In this document: positions 25,886 through 34,327 of the stretch, one piece after another
Position numbering within the stretch: the stretch's first letter is position 1
How the letters are laid out: each line of letters begins with the position of its first letter
Assembly (NCBI RefSeq): GCF_043197795.1
Contig: NZ_JBICTU010000011.1
Location: forward strand, 124,001-188,000
Source of the DNA: Sphaerisporangium sp040649355
GTDB lineage: Bacteria > Actinomycetota > Actinomycetes > Streptosporangiales > Streptosporangiaceae
Direction: 5' to 3'
Length of the DNA: 64,000 nt
Position numbers and translations under genes: made by a program
Notes under the pieces: model-generated
What the model was told of the DNA's origin: nothing
The model's database searches: none
The model's input: only the letters and a program-made list of their open reading frames with translations

Positions 25886-26955
25886 CCTGAGCCCTGGCGC
25901 CCGTCCGGGCCGGGCGACCCGGCGCCGGACGTGAGCGGGACGACCCGCCGCTCGGCCGCGGAGGTCCGCGCGGCGTGCAGCACGGCGAGCGCCGCCGCCA
26001 CCTCGCGCGGATCGACCGGCGGCGGGGCGCCGTCCCTCAGCGCGGCCACCACGCCGGCGTAGAACTCCTGGTAGGCCCCGGGCTCGGTCTCGACCGCGCG
26101 GCTGTCGCCGTCGACGCCGAGCACGCCCCATTGTTCGGGCCGCTCGGCCCCCCAGCCGGGACCGCCCGGGCGCTCTCCCGCCCGCAGCCGCTCCTCCTGC
26201 GGGTCCAGGCCCCACTTGACGTACGCCGCGCGCGACCCGAGCACGCGGAACCTCGGCCCGAGTTGCCCGGCGACGGCGCTCATCCACAGGTGGGACCGGG
26301 CGCCGTTCGCATGGGTCAGCGCGATGAACGCGTCGTCGTCCGCCCGCACCCCGGCCCGCCGGATGTCGGTCTCCGCGTACACGTCGGTCACCGGGCCGAG
26401 GTACCGCAGGGCCTGGTCGACCAGGTGGCTTCCGAGGTCGTACAGCAGGCCCCCGAGCTCGTCCGGGCCGCCGTTCTCCCGCCAGCCGCCCTTGGGCACG
26501 GGCCGCCAGCGCTCGAACCGCGACTCGAAACGGTGGACCTCGCCGAGGTCGAGCGTGGCCAGCGTGAGGAAGTCGCCGTCCCAGCGGCGGTTCTGGAACA
26601 CCGTCAGCATCAGGTCGCGCTCGCGGGCCAGCCGTGCGAGGTCGAGGGCCTCGGCGGCGGTGGCGGCCAGGGGCTTGTCCACCACGACCGGGAGCCCCGC
26701 CGACAGCGCCAGCGTGGCGAGCGGGACGTGGGTGCTGTTCGGCGACGCGACCACCACGAGGTCGAGATCGAGCCCGAGCAGGCTCTCGGCCGACGGGACG
26801 ATCCGGGTGCCCGGGTGGTCGCGGCCGACGCGGCTCGCCCGCTCGGGATCCCGCGTCACGACGGCGTCGAGCCGCATGCCGGGCGTCGCGGCGATGAGCG
26901 GCGCGTGGAAGAACTCCCCGGCCGGGCCGTAGCCGACCAGGCCTACCTTGATCAC
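25876..26955 (-). CDS. Gfo/Idh/MocA family oxidoreductase
   Basis: 359 residues, NAD(P)-dependent dehydrogenase type. The Rossmann start VGLVGYGPAGEFFHAPL, DKPLAATAAEALDLA (the family's E/D-K-P motif) and the C-terminal alpha/beta domain (GGLLYDLGSHLVDQALRYLG with the catalytic-type His) are present. The likely substrate is a sugar or polyol derivative, unknown. The ATG lies in a 4-nt overlap with the PAC2 gene stop, so the two are translationally coupled. The pairing with a PAC2 protein has no obvious metabolic meaning. Confidence 0.9.
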   Translation of the reverse strand: MIKVGLVGYGPAGEFFHAPLIAATPGMRLDAVVTRDPERASRVGRDHPGTRIVPSAESLLGLDLDLVVVASPNSTHVPLATLALSAGLPVVVDKPLAATAAEALDLARLARERDLMLTVFQNRRWDGDFLTLATLDLGEVHRFESRFERWRPVPKGGWRENGGPDELGGLLYDLGSHLVDQALRYLGPVTDVYAETDIRRAGVRADDDAFIALTHANGARSHLWMSAVAGQLGPRFRVLGSRAAYVKWGLDPQEERLRAGERPGGPGWGAERPEQWGVLGVDGDSRAVETEPGAYQEFYAGVVAALRDGAPPPVDPREVAAALAVLHAARTSAAERRVVPLTSGAGSPGPDGRQGSGPA

Positions 26956-27857
26956 GAGTCCCTCTCGTCGCGCTCGGCGAGGAAGCGCTCGAACTGCGCG
27001 GCCAGCTCGTCACCCGTCGGCATGGGAGTGGTCTCGGCCATGAGGTTCTCACGCTCGGAGCCGGCGGTGAACGCGTCGTACTGCTGCTCCAGGCCCTGGA
27101 TCGCCGTGGACAGCTCCGCCGAGGCGATGATCTGCTCCTCGATCTCCGCCGTGGTCTTCTCGGCGGCGTCCTTCAGGGCCGCCAGGGGGAACACCAGCCC
27201 GGTGCTGCGCGTGACGGCCTCCAGGGCCGTCACCGCCGCCCTCGGGTACTCCGCCTGGGCGAGGTAGTGGGGAACGTGCACGGCGTAGCCCAGCGCGTCG
27301 TGGCCCCGTGCTCCGAGCCGCAGCTCCAGCAGGGCGGCGGCGCTGCCCGGCACCTGGATCCTGCCGAACGGGCCGCCCGGGCCGCTCACGAGCTCAGGCC
27401 TCGTGCCGTGGGCGGTCACACCGAGCGGGCGGGTGTGCGGCGCTGCCATGGGGATGCCGTGCATGGTCACCAGCTTGCCGACGTTCAGCCGGGTGGCCAG
27501 AGCGCCGATCGCCTCGGTGAACAGCTCCCACTCGCGGTCGGGCTCCGGGCCGCTCATCACCAGGAACGGTGTGCCCGTCGCGTCGTTCGCCAGGTGGACG
27601 GCGAGCTCGGGGGCCTCGCAGTCGACCCAGCGGTCGGTGTCGAAGGTCATCAGAGGCCGCCGCGACCGGTAGTCGAGGAGGCGGTCGACGTCGAACGTCG
27701 CCACGACCCGGTGCTCCAGTTCGGCGAGCAGGTGGCCGACGGCGAGCCTTCCGGCTCCTCCGGCGTCCACGAAACCCTCAAAGTGGTAGAGCAGCACCGG
27801 ATCGGTCAGCTCAGGGACGTCACCGCTGAGCCGGTAGAGATCCGTCGGGTCGAACAC
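26952..27857 (-). CDS. PAC2 family protein (proteasome assembly chaperone-like)
   Basis: 301 residues of the PAC2 family, widespread in actinobacteria. Family features include LLYHFEGFVDAGGAG near the N-terminus, RRPLMTFDTDRW and LTMHGIPMAAPHTRP, with GYAVHVPHYLAQAEYP in the second half. The C-terminal ~70 residues are a charged helix (TAEIEEQIIASAEL). The role in bacteria is not settled; the name comes from eukaryotic and archaeal assembly chaperones. The GTG at 27857 is used. It heads a two-gene operon with the Gfo-type oxidoreductase. Confidence 0.88.
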   Translation of the reverse strand: MFDPTDLYRLSGDVPELTDPVLLYHFEGFVDAGGAGRLAVGHLLAELEHRVVATFDVDRLLDYRSRRPLMTFDTDRWVDCEAPELAVHLANDATGTPFLVMSGPEPDREWELFTEAIGALATRLNVGKLVTMHGIPMAAPHTRPLGVTAHGTRPELVSGPGGPFGRIQVPGSAAALLELRLGARGHDALGYAVHVPHYLAQAEYPRAAVTALEAVTRSTGLVFPLAALKDAAEKTTAEIEEQIIASAELSTAIQGLEQQYDAFTAGSERENLMAETTPMPTGDELAAQFERFLAERDERDS

Positions 27858-27898
27858 CTTGGGTCCCAGCCTTTCTTTCGTCTCTCAAGAGAGAACCT

Positions 27899-28189
27899 AT
27901 GGGATGTCCTGGGGATTCCGCCGGGCGAGCAGGTCGCCGCCCGCGGTCGGGGCCGGGGCACGCCGAGACGGTCCGGGCGCTGGCGTCGCGGGGCGCCGAT
28001 CCCGGGCGCGTCAACGATCGCGGGCAGACCCCGCTCGCGGGGGCGGTCTTCAAGAAGGAGCCCGAGGTGGTGCGCGCGCTGCTCGACGCCGGGGCCGACC
28101 CGTTCGCCGGCACACCGTCCGCCGTCGACACCGCCCGGATGTTCGGACATGCCGAATTCCTCAAATGGTTCGGGCACAAACATAAATAA
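27899..28189 (+). pseudogene. 5'-truncated ankyrin-repeat protein
   Basis: The frame from 27952 encodes ankyrin repeats (GHAETVRALASRGADPG, then PEVVRALLDAGADPF) and the usual family end SAVDTARMFGHAEFLKWF. Full-length relatives carry about 45 further N-terminal residues including a first repeat. Here the upstream 50 nt encode a Gly/Arg/Pro-rich run unlike that, and the space is taken by the divergent PAC2 gene. An ATG at 27899 with GAGAGAA upstream could still give a 96-residue product. I judge it a truncated remnant, although expression of the short form cannot be excluded. Confidence 0.55.
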
Positions 28190-28251
28190 CGCTGCACATC
28201 TGGGGATGTTGCGTTGTAGTTATGCGGAGTTTTTGTTGCCATGATGTGGAG

Positions 28252-29256
28252 ATGGCTGATTTAGCGCCGTCCAGGCTCCTTCTCCCGCCTTTGTCGTGTC
28301 CGTTCCCCAGCCTTATCAGCCCGTACGTTGACCAGGTCAACGAGGAGACCTTCTCCTGGCTGGTCGCCAGCCACATGATCGACGATCCGGCGGAGCTGGA
28401 CCGGTACCGCGAGGCGAGCTACGGCAGGCTGGGCGCCCGCACATATCCCTACGCCGGCAACGACATGCTCCGGCTGGTCACCGACTGGTGCGTCTGGCTG
28501 TTCGCCTTCGACGACGCCTTCTGCGAGTCCGACCGCCGCGCGGCGGAGATCGCCCGCGCGCTGCCGCAGTTGCTCGCCGTCCTCGACGACCTCGACGATC
28601 CCGTGGACGTCGCGCACGTGGAGAACCCGTTCGCCCGCGCGCTGCACGACATCAAGGCCCGCGTCGGCGCGGCGGCCGACGCCGACCAGCTCGACCGGTG
28701 GCGCTCGGTCACCAAGGACTACCTGTTCGCGCAGGTGTGGGAGGCGGCCAACCGCGAGGACGCCGTGGTCCCCACCTACGGCGACTACATCTTCATGCGG
28801 CGAAGGACCGGGGCCATGCTGACGGTCTTCGCGCTGATCGACGTCGCCACCGGGCGGCCTCTGACCCCCAGCGAGTGGCGGCACCCCGATGTGCGGGCTA
28901 TCACCGAGAGCGCCAACGACGTGGTCGTGTGGGACAACGACCTCCTGTCCTACCCCAAGGAGCGGACCGGCGTGAACTCCCGGAACAACCTGGTCAGCGT
29001 GCTGGCCAGGCACCGGCACCGGTCGATCCAGCATGCGATGAACCAGATCGGCCGGATGCGCGACGAAGCGATCCAGCGGATGGTCGACCTGCGCACGGCG
29101 CTGGACGACCTGAACTCCGACGCCGTCGCGGCCTACATCATGGGCCTGGAGCACTGGATCAGCGGGAGCATCGCCTACTCCCTGACGAGCACGAGGTACA
29201 CCAGGGCCTGGCAGGGCGCGTCGGCCGAGCGCGTCATGCGCCACGGGCACGGCTGA
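28252..29256 (+). CDS. Class I terpene synthase
   Basis: 334 residues, the size of bacterial mono/sesquiterpene cyclases. The aspartate-rich metal motif is FAFDDAFCESD near residues 84-94, and the NSE triad is NDLLSYPKE near 230-238. A downstream Arg-Tyr pair (TSTRYTRAW) is the product-pyrophosphate sensor. The start LLLPPLSCPFPS is typical of the actinomycete pentalenene/epi-isozizaene-like group. It ionises a linear prenyl diphosphate and cyclises it; product not predictable. The ATG at 28252 fits the family, and an in-frame ATG at 28222 would add 10 residues. No prenyl-diphosphate synthase or P450 is adjacent. Confidence 0.92.
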   Translation: MADLAPSRLLLPPLSCPFPSLISPYVDQVNEETFSWLVASHMIDDPAELDRYREASYGRLGARTYPYAGNDMLRLVTDWCVWLFAFDDAFCESDRRAAEIARALPQLLAVLDDLDDPVDVAHVENPFARALHDIKARVGAAADADQLDRWRSVTKDYLFAQVWEAANREDAVVPTYGDYIFMRRRTGAMLTVFALIDVATGRPLTPSEWRHPDVRAITESANDVVVWDNDLLSYPKERTGVNSRNNLVSVLARHRHRSIQHAMNQIGRMRDEAIQRMVDLRTALDDLNSDAVAAYIMGLEHWISGSIAYSLTSTRYTRAWQGASAERVMRHGHG

Positions 29257-29295
29257 CCCGGCGGGCCCGGTCGCCCGGCGGGCCGTGGCGCGGGG

Positions 29296-31404
29296 TCAGG
29301 CGACCGGGGTCGGGTCGATCTCGCCCATGGCGTAGCTGACGGCCTCCTCGAAGCTCATCTTGGAGCCCTGCTGGTAGACGTCGAGGTAGGACTCCTCGCC
29401 GAGGACGCGTTTGCACTCTTTGACGCACTGCTCGTGCTCGGTGCTGAAGAACGGGGAGCCGAACTGCGGCAGGCCGAAGAGCTGCCAGTTGGCCTGCGCC
29501 GCGCCGAGGATGCGCGCCGCCCGCGCGGGGTCGCCCTTGTCGACGGCGAGCTGCGACAGCGTCTCCATCGCCAGCACGGCGCCCAGCACGTCGTGGAAGT
29601 GGCGCTTGATCCGCAGGGACTCCTGCGCGCTCAGCACGGCGTCGTCGGTGCGGCCCGTCATGCGCTCGATGTCGGACGTCGCCCAGACGGCGTAGGAGCG
29701 CAGCCAGAGCTCTCCGCGCTCGGCGCACAGCTGGCGGCAGTCGCGGAGCAGCGACTCGGCCTCGGTCAGCTCGTCCTGCTGGGTGAGCACGACCGCCAGC
29801 TCGACGATCGCGGGCAGCAGCCCGGGGTTGAGCTCGCGCCCGCTGCGGTGGAACTCGATCGCCACCCCGAGCAGGGCGGTCGCCTTGTGGAGGTCGCCCT
29901 GGAGGAAGGCGGCCGTCCCCTGCATCTTGGTCGCCAGGATGACCGCGATCGAGTCGCCGACGCGGACCGCGTCGGTGGCGCACTGCTCGGCCGCCTCCAG
30001 CGCGCCCTCGGTGTCGCCCTGGGCGCTGCGGACGTACGCGAGCACCCACAGCGCCTTGCAGCGCTCCTTGCTCGGCTGCGGGCAGTTGTGCAGGGCCCGC
30101 TCCAGGTAGAGGCGGCCCTCGCGGGCGAACCCGCAGGCGACCCACATGAACCACAGCGAGGACAGCAGCTCAAGGCCCGTGCGCGCCTCCCGTGGGTCGC
30201 GGAGGCAGTAGTCGAGCGCCGCGCGGATGTTGTCGTGCTCCTGGCGCATGCGGCCGAACCAGTAGACCTGCCGGGGCCCGGACCAGGCGTGCTCGCCCCG
30301 CTCGGCGAGCTGGAGGTAGTAGTCGCGGTGGCGGCGCCGGATCCACTCGGTCTCCTCCAGCTTGTCGAGCCACTCCTTGCCGTAGCCGCGCAGGGTGTCG
30401 ATGAGCCTGTAGCGGACCCCGGAACGCTCGTTGCCGCTCAGCAGGATGGACTTCTCCACCAGGCCGGTGATGAGCTCCATGACGTTCTCGGCGGGGAGGT
30501 TCTCGCCGGCGCAGACGTAGCGCGCGGCCTCCAGCTCGAAGTCGCCCGCGAAGATCGACAGGCGGGCCCACAACAGCCGCTCCGCGGGCTCGCACAGCTC
30601 GTGGCTCCACCCGATGGCCGCGCGCAGCGTCTGGTGGCGGGGCAGCGCGGTGCGGCTGGCGCCGGCGAGCAGGCTGAAACGGTCGGTCAGCAGCGCCAGG
30701 ATCTGCTCCACCGACAGCGCGCGCAGGCGGACGGAGGCCAGCTCGATCGCCAGTGGGATGCCGTCGAGGCGGCGGCACAGCTCGGAGACCGCCGTGATGT
30801 TGTCCTCGTCGACGGAGAAGGACGGGACGACGGCGGACGCGCGCTCGGCGAAGAGCTGCACGGACTCGTTGACGAACGGGCTCTCAAGGTCGTCGTCGCC
30901 CGGCACCAGCAGGGGCGCCACGGGGATCGACTCCTCGCCCAGCACGCCGAGCGACTGCCTGCTGGTCGCCAGCACCCGCACGTGCTCGGCGCTGCGCAGG
31001 AGCTGGTCGACGAGCCCGGCGCACGCCTCGCGCAGGTGCTCGCAGGAGTCGATCACAAGGAGGGCGTCGCGGCGGCTCAGCCACTCGGTGAGAGCCTCGG
31101 CCTCGGGCCGGGCCGACTGGTCGGCGATGCCGAGCGCCGCGCTGACGGCGTGCTGGACCATGGTGGGGTCCTGCAGCCGGGACAGATCGACGTACCAGAC
31201 GCCGTCGGGGAACTGCGAGGTGACCTGGTGGGCGACGCGCAGGGCGGTGCGGGACTTGCCGACCCCGCCGATGCCCGTCACGGTGACCAGGCGGGAGCCG
31301 TGCAGGCGCTGCCTGATGGTGGCGAGCAGCCGGTCTCTGCCGACGAAGCTGGTGAGCTCCGCGGGGAGATTTCCCTCTCTGCGCCATCCTGCCGGCGTTG
31401 CCAT
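29296..31404 (-). CDS. AfsR/LuxR-type NB-ARC ATPase with TPR-like repeats, no DNA-binding domain
   Basis: About 702 residues. The start NLPAELTSFVGRDRLL and Walker A GIGGVGKSRTAL, then LLVIDSCEHL (Walker B-like) and RRLDGIPLAIELASVRL mark a STAND/NB-ARC ATPase of the AfsR-like group. Helical repeat pairs from about residue 370 to 660 resemble TPR. The C-terminal end (EEAVSYAMGEIDPTPVA) lacks the LuxR helix-turn-helix that many relatives carry; no BTAD or HTH lies at the N-terminus either. It may act as a signalling ATPase through protein contacts. The ATG at 31404 follows TGAGGCGG; upstream in-frame starts reach 31539. Confidence 0.85.
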   Translation of the reverse strand: MATPAGWRREGNLPAELTSFVGRDRLLATIRQRLHGSRLVTVTGIGGVGKSRTALRVAHQVTSQFPDGVWYVDLSRLQDPTMVQHAVSAALGIADQSARPEAEALTEWLSRRDALLVIDSCEHLREACAGLVDQLLRSAEHVRVLATSRQSLGVLGEESIPVAPLLVPGDDDLESPFVNESVQLFAERASAVVPSFSVDEDNITAVSELCRRLDGIPLAIELASVRLRALSVEQILALLTDRFSLLAGASRTALPRHQTLRAAIGWSHELCEPAERLLWARLSIFAGDFELEAARYVCAGENLPAENVMELITGLVEKSILLSGNERSGVRYRLIDTLRGYGKEWLDKLEETEWIRRRHRDYYLQLAERGEHAWSGPRQVYWFGRMRQEHDNIRAALDYCLRDPREARTGLELLSSLWFMWVACGFAREGRLYLERALHNCPQPSKERCKALWVLAYVRSAQGDTEGALEAAEQCATDAVRVGDSIAVILATKMQGTAAFLQGDLHKATALLGVAIEFHRSGRELNPGLLPAIVELAVVLTQQDELTEAESLLRDCRQLCAERGELWLRSYAVWATSDIERMTGRTDDAVLSAQESLRIKRHFHDVLGAVLAMETLSQLAVDKGDPARAARILGAAQANWQLFGLPQFGSPFFSTEHEQCVKECKRVLGEESYLDVYQQGSKMSFEEAVSYAMGEIDPTPVA

Positions 31405-31622
31405 GGGCCGCCTCACGGGGGGGTCGTTCCGGCGTGCTACCTGCTTCGGCATCGTACCCGCGCGGGGCGTTACCTGTCCCTGTGCCGCCGATGTACGCCC
31501 GAGATGCGTCTCCTGAGGTGACTGCTCCGGGGACCGCACCTGGCATCACTTTTGGGGGGTGACAGGGGAGATCTTGGCGCAAGGAATGATCGGCCGCTCC
31601 AGTGGCCACGTAGCATTGTGCC

Positions 31623-31796
31623 GTGACTGTGCGAGAGCCGGATGACCTGCGTCCGGTGGACCTCTCCGATGAGGGGCTGCCGGTTCTGCCCGACCAGACG
31701 GGCGACGACACCGACACGGGCTGGGGCGAGTGGCGCTCCACGTCCGACGACGACGTGTCCTGGCTGCTGGAGGAGCGCCCCCCGCACTGGGACTGA
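31623..31796 (+). CDS. Small acidic protein, 57 residues
   Basis: A short GTG-start frame with strong G/C third positions encoding a very acidic protein: LSDEGLPVLPDQTGDDTD near the middle and SWLLEERPPHWD at the C-terminus. The DQTGDDTDTGWGEW segment is a pattern I associate with small conserved hypothetical proteins of actinomycetes. The function is unknown. The gene lies 218 nt from the divergent AfsR-like ATPase gene and is followed by a strong terminator. Confidence 0.7.
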   Translation: MTVREPDDLRPVDLSDEGLPVLPDQTGDDTDTGWGEWRSTSDDDVSWLLEERPPHWD

Positions 31797-31816
31797 GATC
31801 CGCGGGAAGGGCGTTC

Positions 31817-31848
31817 CGGCCCGGAGGACGACATCCGCCTCCGGGCCG
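31817..31848. terminator. Stem-loop between convergent genes
   Basis: A perfect 11-bp stem (31817-31827 with 31838-31848) around a 10-nt loop, 20 nt after the small acidic gene and 44 nt from the end of the convergent membrane protein gene. Confidence 0.65.
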
Positions 31849-31891
31849 CGCATTCCATGATCCTTCCCTGTCCCGCCCTCGCGGGTGGCGC

Positions 31892-33193
31892 TCAGGCGCC
31901 GACCGGGTCGGCCGAGGGAGCGGAGCCGTTCACCGAGAGCACCCGCTCCGGCCGGTCGGCCCCGTCGGGCCCGTCCGGCACGACGATCGCGGGGAAGGTG
32001 CCGGTGTCGACGATGCCGTGCTCGTTGTACGCGATCTCGATCAGCGCGTGGGCCCGCGGCTCCAGCTTCCACAGCGCGCGGTACTCGCGGGCGGTGGTCA
32101 GCGAGATGCCGGTCTCCCTGGCGATGTCGGCGGCGCGCGGGACGAACTTGCGGTCGATCTGCTTGTCCCAGTAAGCGCGGGCCGCGCGCATCAGCGCCGC
32201 CCGCTGGGCGGTGTCCACCACGGCCGGGGCCGGGTCGACCATCTCGGCGTCCTCGTCGTCGTCCGCGATGTACGCGGCGACGGGGGAGGAGGCCACGGGC
32301 AGCGCGTGCGTCCTCGGCGGCTCCTCGGGCTCGGGGCCCCACGGGACCGGCGGGCGCAGGTCGATCAGGGCGCTGGTGTTGTACAGCGCGCCGATCTGCG
32401 ACAGCAGCGCCTCCTGGCGCTCGGAGTCGACCGCGAGCCCGGTGTGCTCGACGGCCTGGTCCATCATGCGGTCGAGCCTGCCGAGCGCCGCGCGCATCTT
32501 GCGGTCGGAGGCGCCCGCCTCGCGGAGCGCGCGGGCGCGCTTGGCGGCCAGGGCCACGCGGGTGAGCCTGCGGTGGGCGTCCACCTCGCTCGCGGTGCGG
32601 TCGCTCACCTCGGCCAGCCCGAGTCTGACCATGGCGCGCTCGGGCGTCAGCCGCCACTTGATACGGGAGCGCCCGGTGATGCGGTGGCGCTCGATGGCCA
32701 TGCCGCGCTCCCACAGCCACGCGGCGACCAGTGGGGCGGCGAGCCGGAAGATCGCCTCTGCCAGGCTGCGCGCGTCCAGGCTGGACAGGACCGCGGACAG
32801 GCTCGTGAGCGCCCACACGGCGATGCCGTCGATGCCGGCGGAGTAGTTCTCGCGCATGTTGCGGCGGGCCCGCACGGCGCTGGTGATCACGGCGACTTCG
32901 ATGAACGCGAAGAGCAGAAATCTCAGCGGGCCGTCGAAGCCGAGCACGTCACCGGAGAAGCGCCACATGCCCTGCGCGGACACACCGGTGGCGATGCTGG
33001 CCGCGACGATGGTGAGGATGTCCTCCGCCGGGCGGTTCTCGGCGAACCGGCGGAAGGCCCGCGCCGACGCGCGGTAGGCGGCGCGAAGGGCGAAGTACGC
33101 AAGGACCAGAAGCACCAGGGCGGACACGCAGATGATGGCCGTTTCAACCCGGTGTTCGGATGTGAAAGTCGTTATCTGATCGATGGGGGGCAT
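31892..33193 (-). CDS. Membrane protein with C-terminal helix-turn-helix (DUF2637/SpdB-like)
   Basis: 433 residues. N-terminal membrane helices lie near 18-40, 62-80, 95-112 and 125-165, arranged as in DUF2637 (SpdB-type) proteins of actinomycetes. A charged helical region follows (about 185-265). After an acidic linker with ADDDEDAE, the C-terminal part holds PRAADIARETGISLTTAREYRALW, which reads as a helix-turn-helix. The combination suggests a membrane-tethered DNA-binding or replication/transfer-related protein. The ATG at 33193 is chosen; an in-frame ATG at 33244 would add 17 residues. No plasmid genes are nearby, so transfer is not implied. Confidence 0.65.
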   Translation of the reverse strand: MPPIDQITTFTSEHRVETAIICVSALVLLVLAYFALRAAYRASARAFRRFAENRPAEDILTIVAASIATGVSAQGMWRFSGDVLGFDGPLRFLLFAFIEVAVITSAVRARRNMRENYSAGIDGIAVWALTSLSAVLSSLDARSLAEAIFRLAAPLVAAWLWERGMAIERHRITGRSRIKWRLTPERAMVRLGLAEVSDRTASEVDAHRRLTRVALAAKRARALREAGASDRKMRAALGRLDRMMDQAVEHTGLAVDSERQEALLSQIGALYNTSALIDLRPPVPWGPEPEEPPRTHALPVASSPVAAYIADDDEDAEMVDPAPAVVDTAQRAALMRAARAYWDKQIDRKFVPRAADIARETGISLTTAREYRALWKLEPRAHALIEIAYNEHGIVDTGTFPAIVVPDGPDGADRPERVLSVNGSAPSADPVGA

Positions 33194-33436
33194 CAGTCTC
33201 TGTCCGTCATTCTCGATGTCCGACAGGATTACCGAGAGGATCATTCCAGAATATCGCCAACTATGTTTGCGGAAACGGACATTCGTCTCGCGAAAGTCAC
33301 CTTACGCACCCGTCCCAGGAGTACGAAACCGGCGGGGCAGAGGAGCGTCCCACCTATCCGGCGTTGCCGGATATGAAGCCATAAATGCCCTTTTTCGGTT
33401 TTAGGGGCATTTGTCGGGCTATGGCCGCGTACGCGG

Positions 33437-34327
33437 TCAGGAGACGACGTCCTTGCGGCGGAAGCGGCGGAACGCCAGGGCCACGAGGATCACGGCGTAC
33501 GTCACCGACAGGGACGCCCCCTTGATCATGCCGCTCCAGTCGAGCTGCGGCGCCAGCGCGTCCAGCCAGGCGGTGCTCCAGAAGGTCGGCAGGAACTCGC
33601 GCACCACGCCCAGAGCCTCCACCGCCTGGAGGATGTTGCTCACGATGACGAGCCCGACCGCCCCGCCCACCGCCCCCAGCGGGGAGTCGGTGCTCACCGA
33701 GAGCAGGAACGCCAGCGCCGCGACGACGAGCTGGCTCACCAGGGCGTACCCGATGACGATGCCGAACCGGGGCAGCACCGAGGAGGCCGCGATCGTCTCA
33801 CCGGTGCCGGGCAGGCGGATGTCGTTCCATCCGAAGGCGACGGTGCCCGCCAGCAGCGCCATGACCGGCAGCGCGATCACCGCCGCCGCCGAGTACCCGA
33901 GGGCGACGGTCAGCTTCTGCCGCAGGAGCCGGTCGCGCGGCACCGGGGCCGCCAGCAGGTAGCGCAGCGACGACCAGCTCGCCTCGCTCGCCACGGTGTC
34001 GCCGCAGAACAGCGCCACCGCGACCACCAGCAGCAGCGTGGCGGACACCGAGAGCGTGAAGGCGGCGAAGTTCAGGCCGCCCTGCGTGGCGAGGTCGGAG
34101 AGCCTCAGGGAGTTCTGCTGCGCGGGCGCGGGACCAAGGGAGAACGCCACCACGAGGATCCACGGCAGCGCCAGCAGCAGGCCGAACATCACCAGCGTGC
34201 GGCGCCGCTTGAACTGCCTGACGATCTCCACCCGCAGCGGCAGCGTGCGCCCCGGCGCGTACGCGGCGTCCATCGCGCCATCCCCGCGCGGCCCTGCCGC
34301 GTTCGCGGTGCTCGGTACCGAGGTCAC
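33437..34327 (-). CDS. ABC-2 type transporter permease
   Basis: 296 residues with about six membrane helices: one after PLRVEIVRQFKRRRTLVMFG, then helices near 80-105, 125-150, 160-185, 200-230 and at the C-terminus. It is the membrane half of an ABC-2 exporter. Its ATG overlaps the stop of the upstream hydrolase-ATPase fusion by 4 nt, so the fusion supplies the ATPase. It ends in RRFRRKDVVS, a cytoplasmic basic tail. Confidence 0.88.
   Translation of the reverse strand: MTSVPSTANAAGPRGDGAMDAAYAPGRTLPLRVEIVRQFKRRRTLVMFGLLLALPWILVVAFSLGPAPAQQNSLRLSDLATQGGLNFAAFTLSVSATLLLVVAVALFCGDTVASEASWSSLRYLLAAPVPRDRLLRQKLTVALGYSAAAVIALPVMALLAGTVAFGWNDIRLPGTGETIAASSVLPRFGIVIGYALVSQLVVAALAFLLSVSTDSPLGAVGGAVGLVIVSNILQAVEALGVVREFLPTFWSTAWLDALAPQLDWSGMIKGASLSVTYAVILVALAFRRFRRKDVVS

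Noticed and set aside
29434..31521. 695-residue plus-strand frame opposite the AfsR-like ATPase gene
   Set aside because: The minus strand has the NB-ARC motifs and normal codon use; the plus frame shows only low-complexity Ala/Gly/Arg/Asp sequence.
31892..33193. Evidence for an integrated plasmid because of SpdB-like similarity
   Set aside because: No replication, integrase, tra or attachment-site sequence was seen nearby, so one membrane protein is not enough to call an element.
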